64,000 bases of DNA from JALQTD01 sp965656785 (GTDB taxonomy: Bacteria > Bacteroidota > Bacteroidia > Flavobacteriales_D > Sanyastnellaceae), in assembly GCA_965656785.1 (NCBI GenBank), contig CBFHLY010000007.1, forward strand, positions 40,013 through 104,012. The letters are read 5' to 3'. Below are positions 25,608-33,114 of this stretch, piece by piece (the first letter of the stretch is position 1; each line of letters starts with the position of its first letter). Under the pieces are notes generated by a model that saw only the letters and a list, made by a program, of their open reading frames with translations, was not told where the DNA came from and did no database searches. Both the position numbers and the translations under genes were made by a program.

Positions 25608-26395
25608 TCCCCGCTCGGATCGCAAACCGGACCTTCAGCAGGCGGCTCGGGATTCAACGTGGAGAGCACCCCGTTCAGGGCATCCTGAAACGCCTCCATC
25701 GGCTGGGCGCCCGAGACCGCGGTTTCCCCATTGATCAGAAAGAACGGAACACCTCGAATGCCCAACGTGCGCGATTCGTACTCATCCGTGCGCACATCGT
25801 TTGCGAGGTCAGCATTGTCCAATGCAACCTGGGCCTGTTCGGCGTTGAGCCCCACTTCGGCGGCGAGCCGCAACAGCGTTTGCCGGTCGTCCACGTTCGC
25901 CCCCTCCATGAAATGCGCTCGGAACAGGCGCTCCTTCATCGCGTGTTGCTTGCCTTGGAGTTTCGCCCAATGCATCAGCACATGTGCTTGGAACGTGTTC
26001 GTCCAAACCGACTGATCCAGCGCGTACTCCAGTCCTTCCTCCTGGGCCATCGCCGTAACGTACTCGGTCATTTGCTGCATCCGTTCCAGCGGCATGCCCT
26101 TCTCCTCCGCGAGCAGCTGAGCCACCGGTACGTCCGTGCGCGTGACCCGATTCGGGTCGAGTTCGAAACTTTTCCACTCCACGCGAATGCTCAAGTCTTC
26201 CGGAAGGGTCGCCAAGGCGCGCTCCAGCCGGCGCTTACCGAGGTAGCAAAAAGGGCAGACGATGTCGCTCCAAACTTCGATGTGAAGGTCAGGGTTTTCA
26301 ACGTGTTGGGGCTCGTGTGGGGTTGTTAGCATCGGGATTTGGGCATTCATGAGGAGGGGGGCCATGCAGGCCAAAAAAGGGATCAATCGGTTCAT
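25598..26395 (-). CDS. Exported DsbA/FrnE-family thiol oxidoreductase
   Basis: The protein has 265 residues. ATG 26395 overlaps the upstream stop (ATGA) and gives a signal peptide (MNRLIPFLACMAPLLMNAQ). The thioredoxin-fold domain has the redox pair in SDIVCPFCYLGKRRLERAL, an inserted helical domain, and the cis-Pro element GIRGVPFFLINGE. FrnE/DsbA-like proteins of this type are usually cytosolic, and here a signal peptide is present. The C-terminus has two further Cys (VCDPSGECD). The start of the esterase gene lies just inside its 3' end. The Cys-rich GH16 protein two genes downstream is a plausible client for disulfide formation. Confidence 0.85.
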   Translation of the reverse strand: MNRLIPFLACMAPLLMNAQIPMLTTPHEPQHVENPDLHIEVWSDIVCPFCYLGKRRLERALATLPEDLSIRVEWKSFELDPNRVTRTDVPVAQLLAEEKGMPLERMQQMTEYVTAMAQEEGLEYALDQSVWTNTFQAHVLMHWAKLQGKQHAMKERLFRAHFMEGANVDDRQTLLRLAAEVGLNAEQAQVALDNADLANDVRTDEYESRTLGIRGVPFFLINGETAVSGAQPMEAFQDALNGVLSTLNPEPPAEGPVCDPSGECD

Positions 26396-27345
26396 CGCAC
26401 CGACCATTTGGTCACGGCACCGTCCGCCGAAACCATCAAATACAGGCCGGGGATCGGAGGGGCGTAAAATGGCGCATCCGGCAACTGGGTCCACGCGAGC
26501 ACGCGCCGCCCACCGAGGTCGTACACGGCATATTCACCTGCCGGCCATCCCGCGCTGGGAATGGCAGTTCCCGCGACCGCGGCGGGGAGCTGGCGAGGCG
26601 TGCGCTCCTCCTCCACTGCGTCCGTTACGCAGTCCTCGTCGTACAGGTCCCACGTGGTGATGGTGTTGCCGGCGGATTCGAGCGTCCAAGTGACGTGCGG
26701 AAAGCCCAGCGCCCCGTCGCTCCAAGTCAAATTCACGAATGCGTCGGTGCTGCAGGCCACCTCCAAGGTGTAGCAATCGGCTTGCGCAAGGCAGAGCGAG
26801 TCGCTGGTGGTGAACCAGTTGTTCGCTTCGTTGACGCTCAAGCTGGTGGACCAAAATTCACCCGTCCACCCGAGTGAAGCCAACGTGACCTCAACCGTTC
26901 CCTGTGGGGGAGCGTACCCTTGGAAGGACAGGCGGACGGGGAGGCAGTCGCCCGAGGTTTGGCCTGCCCACTCGAACGAACGCGCTTCAAACGCGTACGG
27001 AATGGCGCACACCAACGCCTCACCGAACCCTGTCCAAAGCTGCAACGTGACCTCCTGCGCCTCCTGCGGCACTTCAAAGGTCGCAATCCACTGCAAATCA
27101 TGCACATTGACCCCGTACAAGCCGAACAAATTCGGAGCTTCTTCCGCGAGGACGTTCCCATCCGCGTCGAGCAATTTCCATCCCGGGTAATTGTAGAGTT
27201 CGTCGAAGGAGGTGTTCTCGGAGATCAGGCGGATTCGGTCCGCTTGGAACGGATCTTGCCACACCCCGAGCACCGCCAAATCCGGGCAATCTTGTGCAAA
27301 GCTCACCGCGTTCACGCCCAACATCAAAGCAACGAAGCCCTTCAT
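26392..27345 (-). CDS. T9SS-secreted protein of unknown function
   Basis: The protein has 317 residues with a signal peptide (MKGFVALMLGVNAVSFAQ), a beta-rich body with several Cys and Trp, and a C-terminal type A sorting-like segment (YAVYDLGGRRVLAWTQLP, then IPGLYLMVS). I do not recognise the central region. It is the first gene of the four-gene operon ending with GH16. A TAACTTGG box ends four bases before its ATG. Confidence 0.75.
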   Translation of the reverse strand: MKGFVALMLGVNAVSFAQDCPDLAVLGVWQDPFQADRIRLISENTSFDELYNYPGWKLLDADGNVLAEEAPNLFGLYGVNVHDLQWIATFEVPQEAQEVTLQLWTGFGEALVCAIPYAFEARSFEWAGQTSGDCLPVRLSFQGYAPPQGTVEVTLASLGWTGEFWSTSLSVNEANNWFTTSDSLCLAQADCYTLEVACSTDAFVNLTWSDGALGFPHVTWTLESAGNTITTWDLYDEDCVTDAVEEERTPRQLPAAVAGTAIPSAGWPAGEYAVYDLGGRRVLAWTQLPDAPFYAPPIPGLYLMVSADGAVTKWSVR

Positions 27346-27390
27346 GCAGCCAAGTTACGAAATGGTTCACGGGTAGATGGACCACGGCGA

Positions 27391-28515
27391 TCAGAGCGCC
27401 GATCCGATGGCTTGGGCTACGGCTTGTGGGGTGGCGTCTTGGCCGATGGCCGAAAGGAGGAGGACGCTGGTTTCAACGCTGATGAGTTTGGCCTTCCAAA
27501 ACGCGCGGTCGGCGAGGCAACTTCCTTGCACGGTGAGGATGCCTTGGGCTCCGGCGTGCATCCCGGCCTCGACGAGGTCCACTTCTCTGATCAACCCCGT
27601 CATGGCGAGCTGCTGCTCTTCGAAAATGAGGTTCTGGACGCTGCGGTCCACGACATCGAAGTGCTGGATCAGCTCCATAGCAAAGAGGTCAACGGCGTCC
27701 GCGCTGTTCACGCCTGAACAGTCCGTGCCCGGCTGCGGAACAATCATCAAAGTGCTGATGCCTTCCAGACCATGCGGTCCTTCTTTGAGTTGGACATCGA
27801 TCTCGGCGGGCGTGGGCCGAGCGGATGGGTCGGGCTTCATGCGACGGGCGAGTTCGGGCACGATGGTGCTCGGGCAAGCCGAGCCCATCAGGGGTTGCTT
27901 GAACTCGAAGCTGATCAGCGGCTTGTTTTCTCCACCGCTGACGTCGTTGATGCTGCCGTGAATTTCGGAGAACGTGTTGCTGCAGGTCAGCGATTCGCGG
28001 TAGGTGTAATTGAAGGAGAAGAAGTGAAAAGTGTGGGGGGAGTCCAAGGTCGCCTCAGGCACTTCCGCTGCATCCCAAGCGAAATGGTCCGTCTTCTTTG
28101 TGAAGTACTGGATGCGTGGGGTTTCGACCACCCAGGTGCGCGCCTTTCCCTCCGCAACGTAGCGTTCCACTTGGCGTTGGCCGTGAAGGGACCAACTGAC
28201 GCCACGAGCCTGCAGCCGATCCTTCAATTCATCTTCACTCAGGCCGTCCTGCCCTGCCGCTTGCAACACCTCGGCCGTCCGAACGGCCACTTGCTCCATA
28301 CGCCACATCTGCTGTTGCTGTTGCTCCGTAATGACCTGGAAACCATTGCGCTCCAACTCGGTGATGAACCGGCCCCTCGCATTCAACAAGTCGCTGCTGG
28401 CATTGGTCATCACAAGGTGCTCAGGCATCGGATAGGCATCCAATCCCGTCACGCTGTATTGAGCGGAGGTCTGGATGGAAACGAAAACCAAGGCAATGGT
28501 TAAAAGGCGCAACAT
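27391..28515 (-). CDS. Exported protein with a CsgG-like C-terminal part
   Basis: The protein has 374 residues with a signal peptide (MLRLLTIALVFVSIQTSAQ). A Gln/Met-rich helical region (QQQQQMWRMEQVAVRTAEVL, about 65-84) precedes a central beta-rich region. The C-terminal third (LFAMELIQHFDVVDRSVQN, ending QGILTVQGSC and a final helix) resembles the alpha/beta core of CsgG/TolB-N-type periplasmic proteins, which assemble with outer-membrane secretion or curli systems. The similarity is judged by eye and is weak. No curli genes are nearby. Confidence 0.65.
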   Translation of the reverse strand: MLRLLTIALVFVSIQTSAQYSVTGLDAYPMPEHLVMTNASSDLLNARGRFITELERNGFQVITEQQQQQMWRMEQVAVRTAEVLQAAGQDGLSEDELKDRLQARGVSWSLHGQRQVERYVAEGKARTWVVETPRIQYFTKKTDHFAWDAAEVPEATLDSPHTFHFFSFNYTYRESLTCSNTFSEIHGSINDVSGGENKPLISFEFKQPLMGSACPSTIVPELARRMKPDPSARPTPAEIDVQLKEGPHGLEGISTLMIVPQPGTDCSGVNSADAVDLFAMELIQHFDVVDRSVQNLIFEEQQLAMTGLIREVDLVEAGMHAGAQGILTVQGSCLADRAFWKAKLISVETSVLLLSAIGQDATPQAVAQAIGSAL

Positions 28516-28677
28516 GATGACAAAGATGCAATCTAAGCCATTCCTTTCCGCGATGAACGATGCAATTCGTGCAGCTGAAGCGGCGGTTCAAACGCGTCAA
28601 TGCTCGCTGAATGAACTCCGAAACGATTGAACTTCAGACCAAAGAATTGGCCTTTCGTGGTGATTTGTTGTGCAGCG

Positions 28678-28708
28678 TTGATTCTTAAGGCGAATTGGTT
28701 TAAATTTG
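28678..28708 (+). promoter_or_regulatory. Promoter of the tRNA-Ser gene
   Basis: TAAATTTG at 28701-28708 matches the TAnnTTTG box, with TTG at 28678-28680, 20 bases upstream. The predicted start, about four bases after the box, leaves a short 5' leader before the tRNA. Confidence 0.7.
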
Positions 28709-28717
28709 CCACCTCAT

Positions 28718-28798
28718 GGAGGGGTGGACAGTGGCTGTCAAGCGGTCTTGAAAACCGTCGCCCGTTAAGGGTTGCAGGTTCGAATCCTGTCCCCTCCG
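28718..28798 (+). tRNA. tRNA-Ser (anticodon UGA)
   Basis: The acceptor stem is GGAGGGG (28718-28724) with CCCCTCC (28791-28797) and discriminator G. The anticodon loop is CTTGAAA on a five-pair stem. A long variable arm (CCC-GTTAA-GGG) marks it as a class II serine tRNA. The T arm contains GGTTCGAATCC. CCA is not encoded. The gene is about 81 bases, short for tRNA-Ser, because the D loop has only about seven bases on a three-pair stem (GAC/GTC). Confidence 0.93.
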
Positions 28799-28803
28799 CT
28801 TTG

Positions 28804-28832
28804 AAAAACGCCCGCAGTCGCGGGCGTTTTTT
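28804..28832 (+). terminator. Intrinsic terminator after tRNA-Ser
   Basis: An 11-bp GC-rich stem (28805-28815 with 28820-28830) closes an AGTC loop, with A residues on the left and T residues on the right. It can also act on the convergent SGNH gene. Confidence 0.9.
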
Positions 28833-28842
28833 CATCCCGCTC

Positions 28843-30309
28843 TTACCGTTCTTTCGCCTGTTTGAGGTTTAATCTGAGGTCCGAGAGGCGCTTCAATTCC
28901 AACTGCTCCGAAATCGCACACCGAAAGACGGTGAGCTCACGTGAGGACAAGTGAGGAATGAATTCCATCACGGCAGGCGATTTCACACGCCCCTTATCGG
29001 GCCAAAGGACCTCCCATGAACCAATCAACTGAACGGTCTCAGGTTGAGGGAGGTGGTCGGGCCAGCGGTGAATTCGGAACTGAAGGTAATCCATGCCCTT
29101 GCGGAGCATGGGGTCGTGGTACCTCATCACGTCTTTGACCTCCAATTCTTTAAGCCGGACATTTTGAAAGATTACGGACACATTGGAGTCTGGCAATAAG
29201 GGCGCATTGAAACCATAAAACCCTTCGGATTCGCGCATCAAGCGGTGCCAGTTGGTGTCCGCGAACCGGTTGATCCCTTCCGGCCCACGCAAGGAATCCA
29301 TGAACTGGGCCAGCCGGTGACTCACCATCACCGATCCTTGCCAGGTCATGTGTTGGTTCGCGACATACGTGTCTTCGAAAAACTCCGGACGAGCATTCAA
29401 GGATGAGTCCGTCATCAGTTCTAAAAACGGAATGGCCTCATCCACCTCACGACGGATCGAATCCACACGCTGCATCCAGACCTCTTTCCCGTCCACATGT
29501 CGATGGTACATCGGAAGTGCCAACCAAATCAAGGTGATGCCATGCTCTTTGCATAACGCGGCAATGTCCCGTGCCGCTTCAATGTTTCGCGGATGAATGG
29601 GTAAATCCGCACCATTTACCGGAGGACCGGTCGAATCATAGCGCGCTTGGGTATCATTCGTTAAACCGGTCGTAAAGCGAATGAACCTGCCCAGATACAG
29701 TCCCTCTGCTTCGGCGAAGGGACGCGGCCCTTTGCGCTTCATATTCGCGCCGATGAGCTCCAGCGAGTCCCACAAAAAGTGATGGTTCCGCACGGTAGGG
29801 CTCAAGCCCATCGCCAGTTCATCCAACGTGAACAGGTCCCAGGCGGCTGGGTACTTCAAGGAAGGACTCTTGCGAGCTTCAAAGGCTCGTATTTGGCTAA
29901 CGAGTTGAGCTGAACTTCTCGAACCAGAGGCATTTCCATCCAATCCATACGTTTCGATGACCACGGTCTGTGGCGTGCACCACTCGAGGGCTTCCCGCAA
30001 GGTCCAATAGTGGTCCGTCCAACTCATCGAGTTGTTGGCCAAAACCATGCAGGTTTGTCCCAATTCAGCACTCAGGTGCTTCGGATTCACCCCGGTGTAC
30101 GTGTGGCTATCTCCAAGGATCAGCACATCCACGGGCTCGCCTGCTTCGTGCAGTTTTCGAAGCGAGGACCAGCGCTTTTCAATGTGTGAATTCAGGTCTT
30201 GGGGTGCTTGAAACCAAGCCAGGCCATCCATGATGGCGAGGAAAGCCACGATGACCGAAACCCCCACAACGCCTCGGGCTAGAAAAAGAAGGATGGATCG
30301 TGAATGCAT
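28843..30309 (-). CDS. AlgX/AlgJ-like SGNH protein, partner of the MBOAT acyltransferase
   Basis: The protein has 488 residues with an N-terminal membrane anchor (about 5-30) followed by an exported SGNH-hydrolase-like domain. The catalytic motif is LILGDSHTYTGVNP (about residues 60-73), and the late block contains YVANQHMTWQGSVMVSHRL (Asn/His region). Proteins of this type accept acetyl groups from an MBOAT membrane partner and place them on exopolysaccharide, as AlgJ/AlgX with AlgI or PatB with PatA do. The MBOAT gene lies six bases upstream on the same strand. The glycan acceptor is unknown. Confidence 0.82.
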   Translation of the reverse strand: MHSRSILLFLARGVVGVSVIVAFLAIMDGLAWFQAPQDLNSHIEKRWSSLRKLHEAGEPVDVLILGDSHTYTGVNPKHLSAELGQTCMVLANNSMSWTDHYWTLREALEWCTPQTVVIETYGLDGNASGSRSSAQLVSQIRAFEARKSPSLKYPAAWDLFTLDELAMGLSPTVRNHHFLWDSLELIGANMKRKGPRPFAEAEGLYLGRFIRFTTGLTNDTQARYDSTGPPVNGADLPIHPRNIEAARDIAALCKEHGITLIWLALPMYHRHVDGKEVWMQRVDSIRREVDEAIPFLELMTDSSLNARPEFFEDTYVANQHMTWQGSVMVSHRLAQFMDSLRGPEGINRFADTNWHRLMRESEGFYGFNAPLLPDSNVSVIFQNVRLKELEVKDVMRYHDPMLRKGMDYLQFRIHRWPDHLPQPETVQLIGSWEVLWPDKGRVKSPAVMEFIPHLSSRELTVFRCAISEQLELKRLSDLRLNLKQAKER

Positions 30310-30315
30310 CGTCCC

Positions 30316-31752
30316 TTAGAATTGAAAGTAAATGAATTCTTGATCTGTGACGTCAACGCCGTAAGCTCCCAACAACACGATTGCCATGCACAAGGACAAA
30401 TACACGGACCAGCGAACGGCGCGTGGGCTATTCAACACGCGCTCAACACACTGCGCCCTCCGTTCCTGAATCAATTCAATAAGAAGGACAAAAATCACCA
30501 AACCGATGGTCAACCTCCATGGGAAATGGACCAACTCCGTCGGTATCCGCCCTTCATTGGATAGAAGTGCACCGAGCATGTTGTGCGCTTGGTCCAAGGT
30601 TTGGGCCCGGAAATAACTCAAAGAAAGAGTCCAAAATGCCGTCACGACAACCGCAGCAACCCCCCGTCCGAATTTGCCCAATCCCCTCAGGGCCTGAACA
30701 AGGAGCGGATCTACCACCACCAAGAACAACCCATTCAACCCTCCCCAAATCACAAAACTCCAAGAAGCCCCATGCCACAACCCGCTGACTAAAAATACCA
30801 CCATCACGTTCAACCCAACGCGCACCCCACTTCCTCGATTTCCTCCCATCGGGATGTAGAGGTAATCCCGGAACCAACTGCTGAGCGTGATGTGCCATCG
30901 CTTCCAAAAATCACTGAAGCTCGATGCGAAATACGGTCGTTTAAAATTCTCGGAAAGGCGATAACCAAGCATGCGACTGATGCCGCGAGCGATGTCTGAA
31001 TAGGAAGAAAAATCCAAATACAATTGACCTGCAAAACAAAGCAGTCCGAGCGCAGCATAATTTGCCCCGAGTTCATCGGAAGCAGTGAACGTGGCATCCA
31101 CCACGGTCCCCAATCGATCAGCAACGACCACCTTTTTGAACATCCCCCACAGGGCAAGCAACAGGCCGCTCCGGGCAGCGTCCACCTTGAACCCAGGATG
31201 TTCATCGCCGAACTGCGGCAGCAGGTCCCTGGCGCGCTCGATGGGCCCTGCAACGAGTTGAGGGAAAAACGCGACAAAAGTGAAGAATTGAATCGGATCA
31301 TGCACGGCCTTCATTCGCCCACGAGAGATGTCCAGGGTGTAGGAAAGCGTTTGAAAGGTGTAAAAACTGATCCCAACCGGAAGCACAACATCGATGTGCG
31401 CGGCTGCAGCGCTCGTGCCCACGTATGCGAGCAAAACATCGAGGGAATCAATGAAGAAATTGTAGTATTTGAATGCCCCCAATATGCCGAGGTTGACGAG
31501 CAAACTCACAAGCAAAAGCTGCTTTCGAACCCGCGGTTCTCCAGATTTTTCAATGGCCTTGCCCAGGATAAAATCAACCATCGAACTGATGAAGATCAAA
31601 CTGAGAAATCGCCAATCCCACCAACCATAGAAAACATAGCTGGTGAGCAGAAGGAATCCATTTCTCCGGGACTTCGAGCGAGAGAAGACCAACCAAAAGG
31701 CAGCAAATGCAACCGCAAAAAAGACCAAGAAAGTGATGCTATCGAAAAACAT
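30316..31752 (-). CDS. MBOAT family O-acyltransferase (AlgI/PatA-like)
   Basis: The protein has 478 residues with about ten to eleven transmembrane helices. The catalytic His sits in SGLWHGASWSFVIWGGLNG (about residues 327-345). Other family blocks are PVGISFYTFQTLSYTLDI, FFPQLVAGPIERA and the reentrant KRWHITLSSWFRDYLYIPMG. These enzymes pass acetyl groups across the inner membrane to an exported SGNH partner. The start (MFFDSITFLVFF) is typical for the family. It is the first gene of the two-gene unit. Confidence 0.95.
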   Translation of the reverse strand: MFFDSITFLVFFAVAFAAFWLVFSRSKSRRNGFLLLTSYVFYGWWDWRFLSLIFISSMVDFILGKAIEKSGEPRVRKQLLLVSLLVNLGILGAFKYYNFFIDSLDVLLAYVGTSAAAAHIDVVLPVGISFYTFQTLSYTLDISRGRMKAVHDPIQFFTFVAFFPQLVAGPIERARDLLPQFGDEHPGFKVDAARSGLLLALWGMFKKVVVADRLGTVVDATFTASDELGANYAALGLLCFAGQLYLDFSSYSDIARGISRMLGYRLSENFKRPYFASSFSDFWKRWHITLSSWFRDYLYIPMGGNRGSGVRVGLNVMVVFLVSGLWHGASWSFVIWGGLNGLFLVVVDPLLVQALRGLGKFGRGVAAVVVTAFWTLSLSYFRAQTLDQAHNMLGALLSNEGRIPTELVHFPWRLTIGLVIFVLLIELIQERRAQCVERVLNSPRAVRWSVYLSLCMAIVLLGAYGVDVTDQEFIYFQF

Positions 31753-31815
31753 GTTGCTTCATATTACGCAAGGTGTTTGGTAAGGTTTCAACCATCATGC
31801 TCCGCTGCGCACCAA

Positions 31816-31832
31816 GTTTTCACAGTGAAAAC
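31816..31832. promoter_or_regulatory. 17-bp near-perfect palindrome between divergent genes
   Basis: GTTTTCAC-A-GTGAAAAC has two perfect 8-bp arms around one base. It lies in the 226-base gene-free region between the MBOAT operon (minus) and the 24-residue-repeat gene (plus), 64 bases from the MBOAT start. This is the shape of a dimeric regulator's operator. No other gene signal was seen in this AT-rich stretch. Confidence 0.55.
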
Positions 31833-31978
31833 AGACATCAAAAACAATCCTGCTCTGCATCCGTTCAGAACCGAATCATCACAACAGCTTTAGACCAAAG
31901 CAAACGGATTCAGCAATGAAGTATTCCAATTTGGGATTGAATTCTGTTTGTGTCCATTGTTTTTTAGATATTTCAATA

Positions 31979-32434
31979 ATGAAACGCATTCTCGCATTTA
32001 CTGCACTCATCGGTTGCACGGCCGCTTTTGCCCAAAACACCCCCGATGTTGGAACCGTAACCACGAGTGATGGCATGACCTGCCCAACGCTTCCGGGGAC
32101 CTTCGTACGGGATCATTCTAAACCGTGCACCAAACGCGAGGGGAACGAGTCCTACCTCACCCTTCCGGGCACTTCCGTTCGGGACTACTCGCAACCGGGT
32201 TGGGTGCACGAGGGCGACAAGAGCCATCCTACTGTGCCCGGCACCTCCGTGCGCGATTACTCGCAATCGAGCCTCGTCCGAGAAGGGGACTTCATTTATC
32301 CAACCCTTCCCGGAACCTCCGTGCGGGATTACCAGGCTCCGGGGTTCATCGTTGTTGGCAACATGATGTACCCCACGTTGCCCGGAACGAAGGTGCGGGA
32401 TTACTCGAAACCCGGAGTGAAAATTGAGGACTGA
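31979..32434 (+). CDS. Secreted protein made of five 24-residue repeats
   Basis: The protein has 151 residues. The start at ATG 31979 gives a signal peptide (MKRILAFTALIGCTAAFAQ); an in-frame ATG at 31916 adds an implausible leader. From residue 35 to the end the protein is five tandem repeats of 24 residues (the last 21), with consensus YPTLPGTsVRDYSqPG and then a loop usually ending EGd or similar. It has no Cys pairs, membrane segments or sorting domain. The conserved Pro/Gly/Arg-Asp positions suggest a repeated turn-strand unit that could be structural or ligand-binding. I do not recognise the family. It lies alone between the MBOAT operon and a decayed gene. Confidence 0.85.
   Translation: MKRILAFTALIGCTAAFAQNTPDVGTVTTSDGMTCPTLPGTFVRDHSKPCTKREGNESYLTLPGTSVRDYSQPGWVHEGDKSHPTVPGTSVRDYSQSSLVREGDFIYPTLPGTSVRDYQAPGFIVVGNMMYPTLPGTKVRDYSKPGVKIED
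32081..32431 (+). repeat. Five tandem 72-bp coding repeats
   Basis: Units start at 32081, 32153, 32225, 32297 and 32369 (the last is 63 bases). The period is exactly 72 bases, and indels are absent. The units differ at many third positions, so the duplication is not recent. Confidence 0.9.
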
Positions 32435-32509
32435 GCCCTGCCCGAGGCAGCCACGAGTTCGCCAAGTGAGCAAAGGATACGCATTGGGAATGAATAGATT
32501 GCACGTAAC

Positions 32510-32929
32510 ATGAGTCCAGAGGATGCGTTAACCCTTGACGTGACCGTGGAACGGCAGGATTCCGATCCATGGTGGACCGTCTATTGCAGCGATTTTGTCG
32601 CCGAAACGTCAAGCGATTGGATGGATGAGTCTGAACTGCGCGATTGGGCCCTCGAATTTTATGAAGGAACCGAGGAATTGGAATCCGTTGCATCACTGGA
32701 TTTGGAATCGATCAGGGAAATGCATCGGAGCCATTTTGCAGAATTCGAAGACCGAATGAACGGCTCTGAGGCACCTGGGACGCTTACACCTTACCCGAGC
32801 ACATCGTTCAGTGGAATTTTGCCGATGAAAGCTGGCATTGCCCTTTTGCGATCAACGACTTGCGCACAGGGGGCACTTACCATGCGCGGATGGAAGCACG
32901 GGATCAAAGCGCGGGATTTGATTTCATAG
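32510..32929 (+). CDS. Acidic hypothetical protein, 3' half probably not native
   Basis: The open frame is 139 codons. The first 83 residues or so are strongly acidic and look like real protein (WWTVYCSDFVAETSSDWMDE, then a Glu-rich helix). After about 32765 the frame runs out of phase over the AHSA1-type pseudogene, and its translation there (SGILPMKAGIALLRSTT) is a shadow of that gene. I do not recognise the N-terminal part. The likely reading is a gene whose 3' end was lost in a deletion that also removed the 5' end of the AHSA1 gene. Confidence 0.4.
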   Translation: MSPEDALTLDVTVERQDSDPWWTVYCSDFVAETSSDWMDESELRDWALEFYEGTEELESVASLDLESIREMHRSHFAEFEDRMNGSEAPGTLTPYPSTSFSGILPMKAGIALLRSTTCAQGALTMRGWKHGIKARDLIS

Positions 32930-33114
32930 CGGAATGCACAGAAGTCACTCCCCTCCAATAGTTTACCTATGTTTTTGGGGGCCGTTTTTGTACGGTTTCG
33001 TTTCTCCCCGAACAGGATGCTACCCGGGTGCGGATTGAATTCGATGCGGAAGAAGAGCATTCCATCGAACTGCAAGAGCAAGGTTGGCAAGCCGTTGTTA
33101 AATTCGGCGAATGA
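32776..33114 (+). pseudogene. AHSA1/SRPBCC-type gene remnant with an in-frame TAG
   Basis: The frame starting at 32776 reads WDAYTLPEHIVQWNFADESW, then HCPFAINDLRTGGTYHARME and FDFIAECTEVTPLQ. This is the classic start of an AHSA1 (activator of Hsp90 ATPase homologue) domain, normally preceded by about 15 residues that are missing here. At 32959-32961 it meets TAG and then continues in the same frame as FTYVFGGRFCTVSFLPEQD to ELQEQGWQAVVKFGE and TGA. That is the rest of the domain. The final TGA overlaps the M28 peptidase ATG by ATGA, the operon habit of this genome. This shows the frame was once a real coupled gene. Confidence 0.75.

Noticed and set aside
25415..26329. A 304-codon open frame antisense to the esterase/DsbA genes
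   Set aside because: Both minus-strand genes are complete with catalytic motifs; the antisense product looks random.
32081..32431. Regular 72-base repeats as a possible CRISPR array
   Set aside because: The repeats are translated in one frame, have no unique spacers of fixed size, and no cas gene is near.
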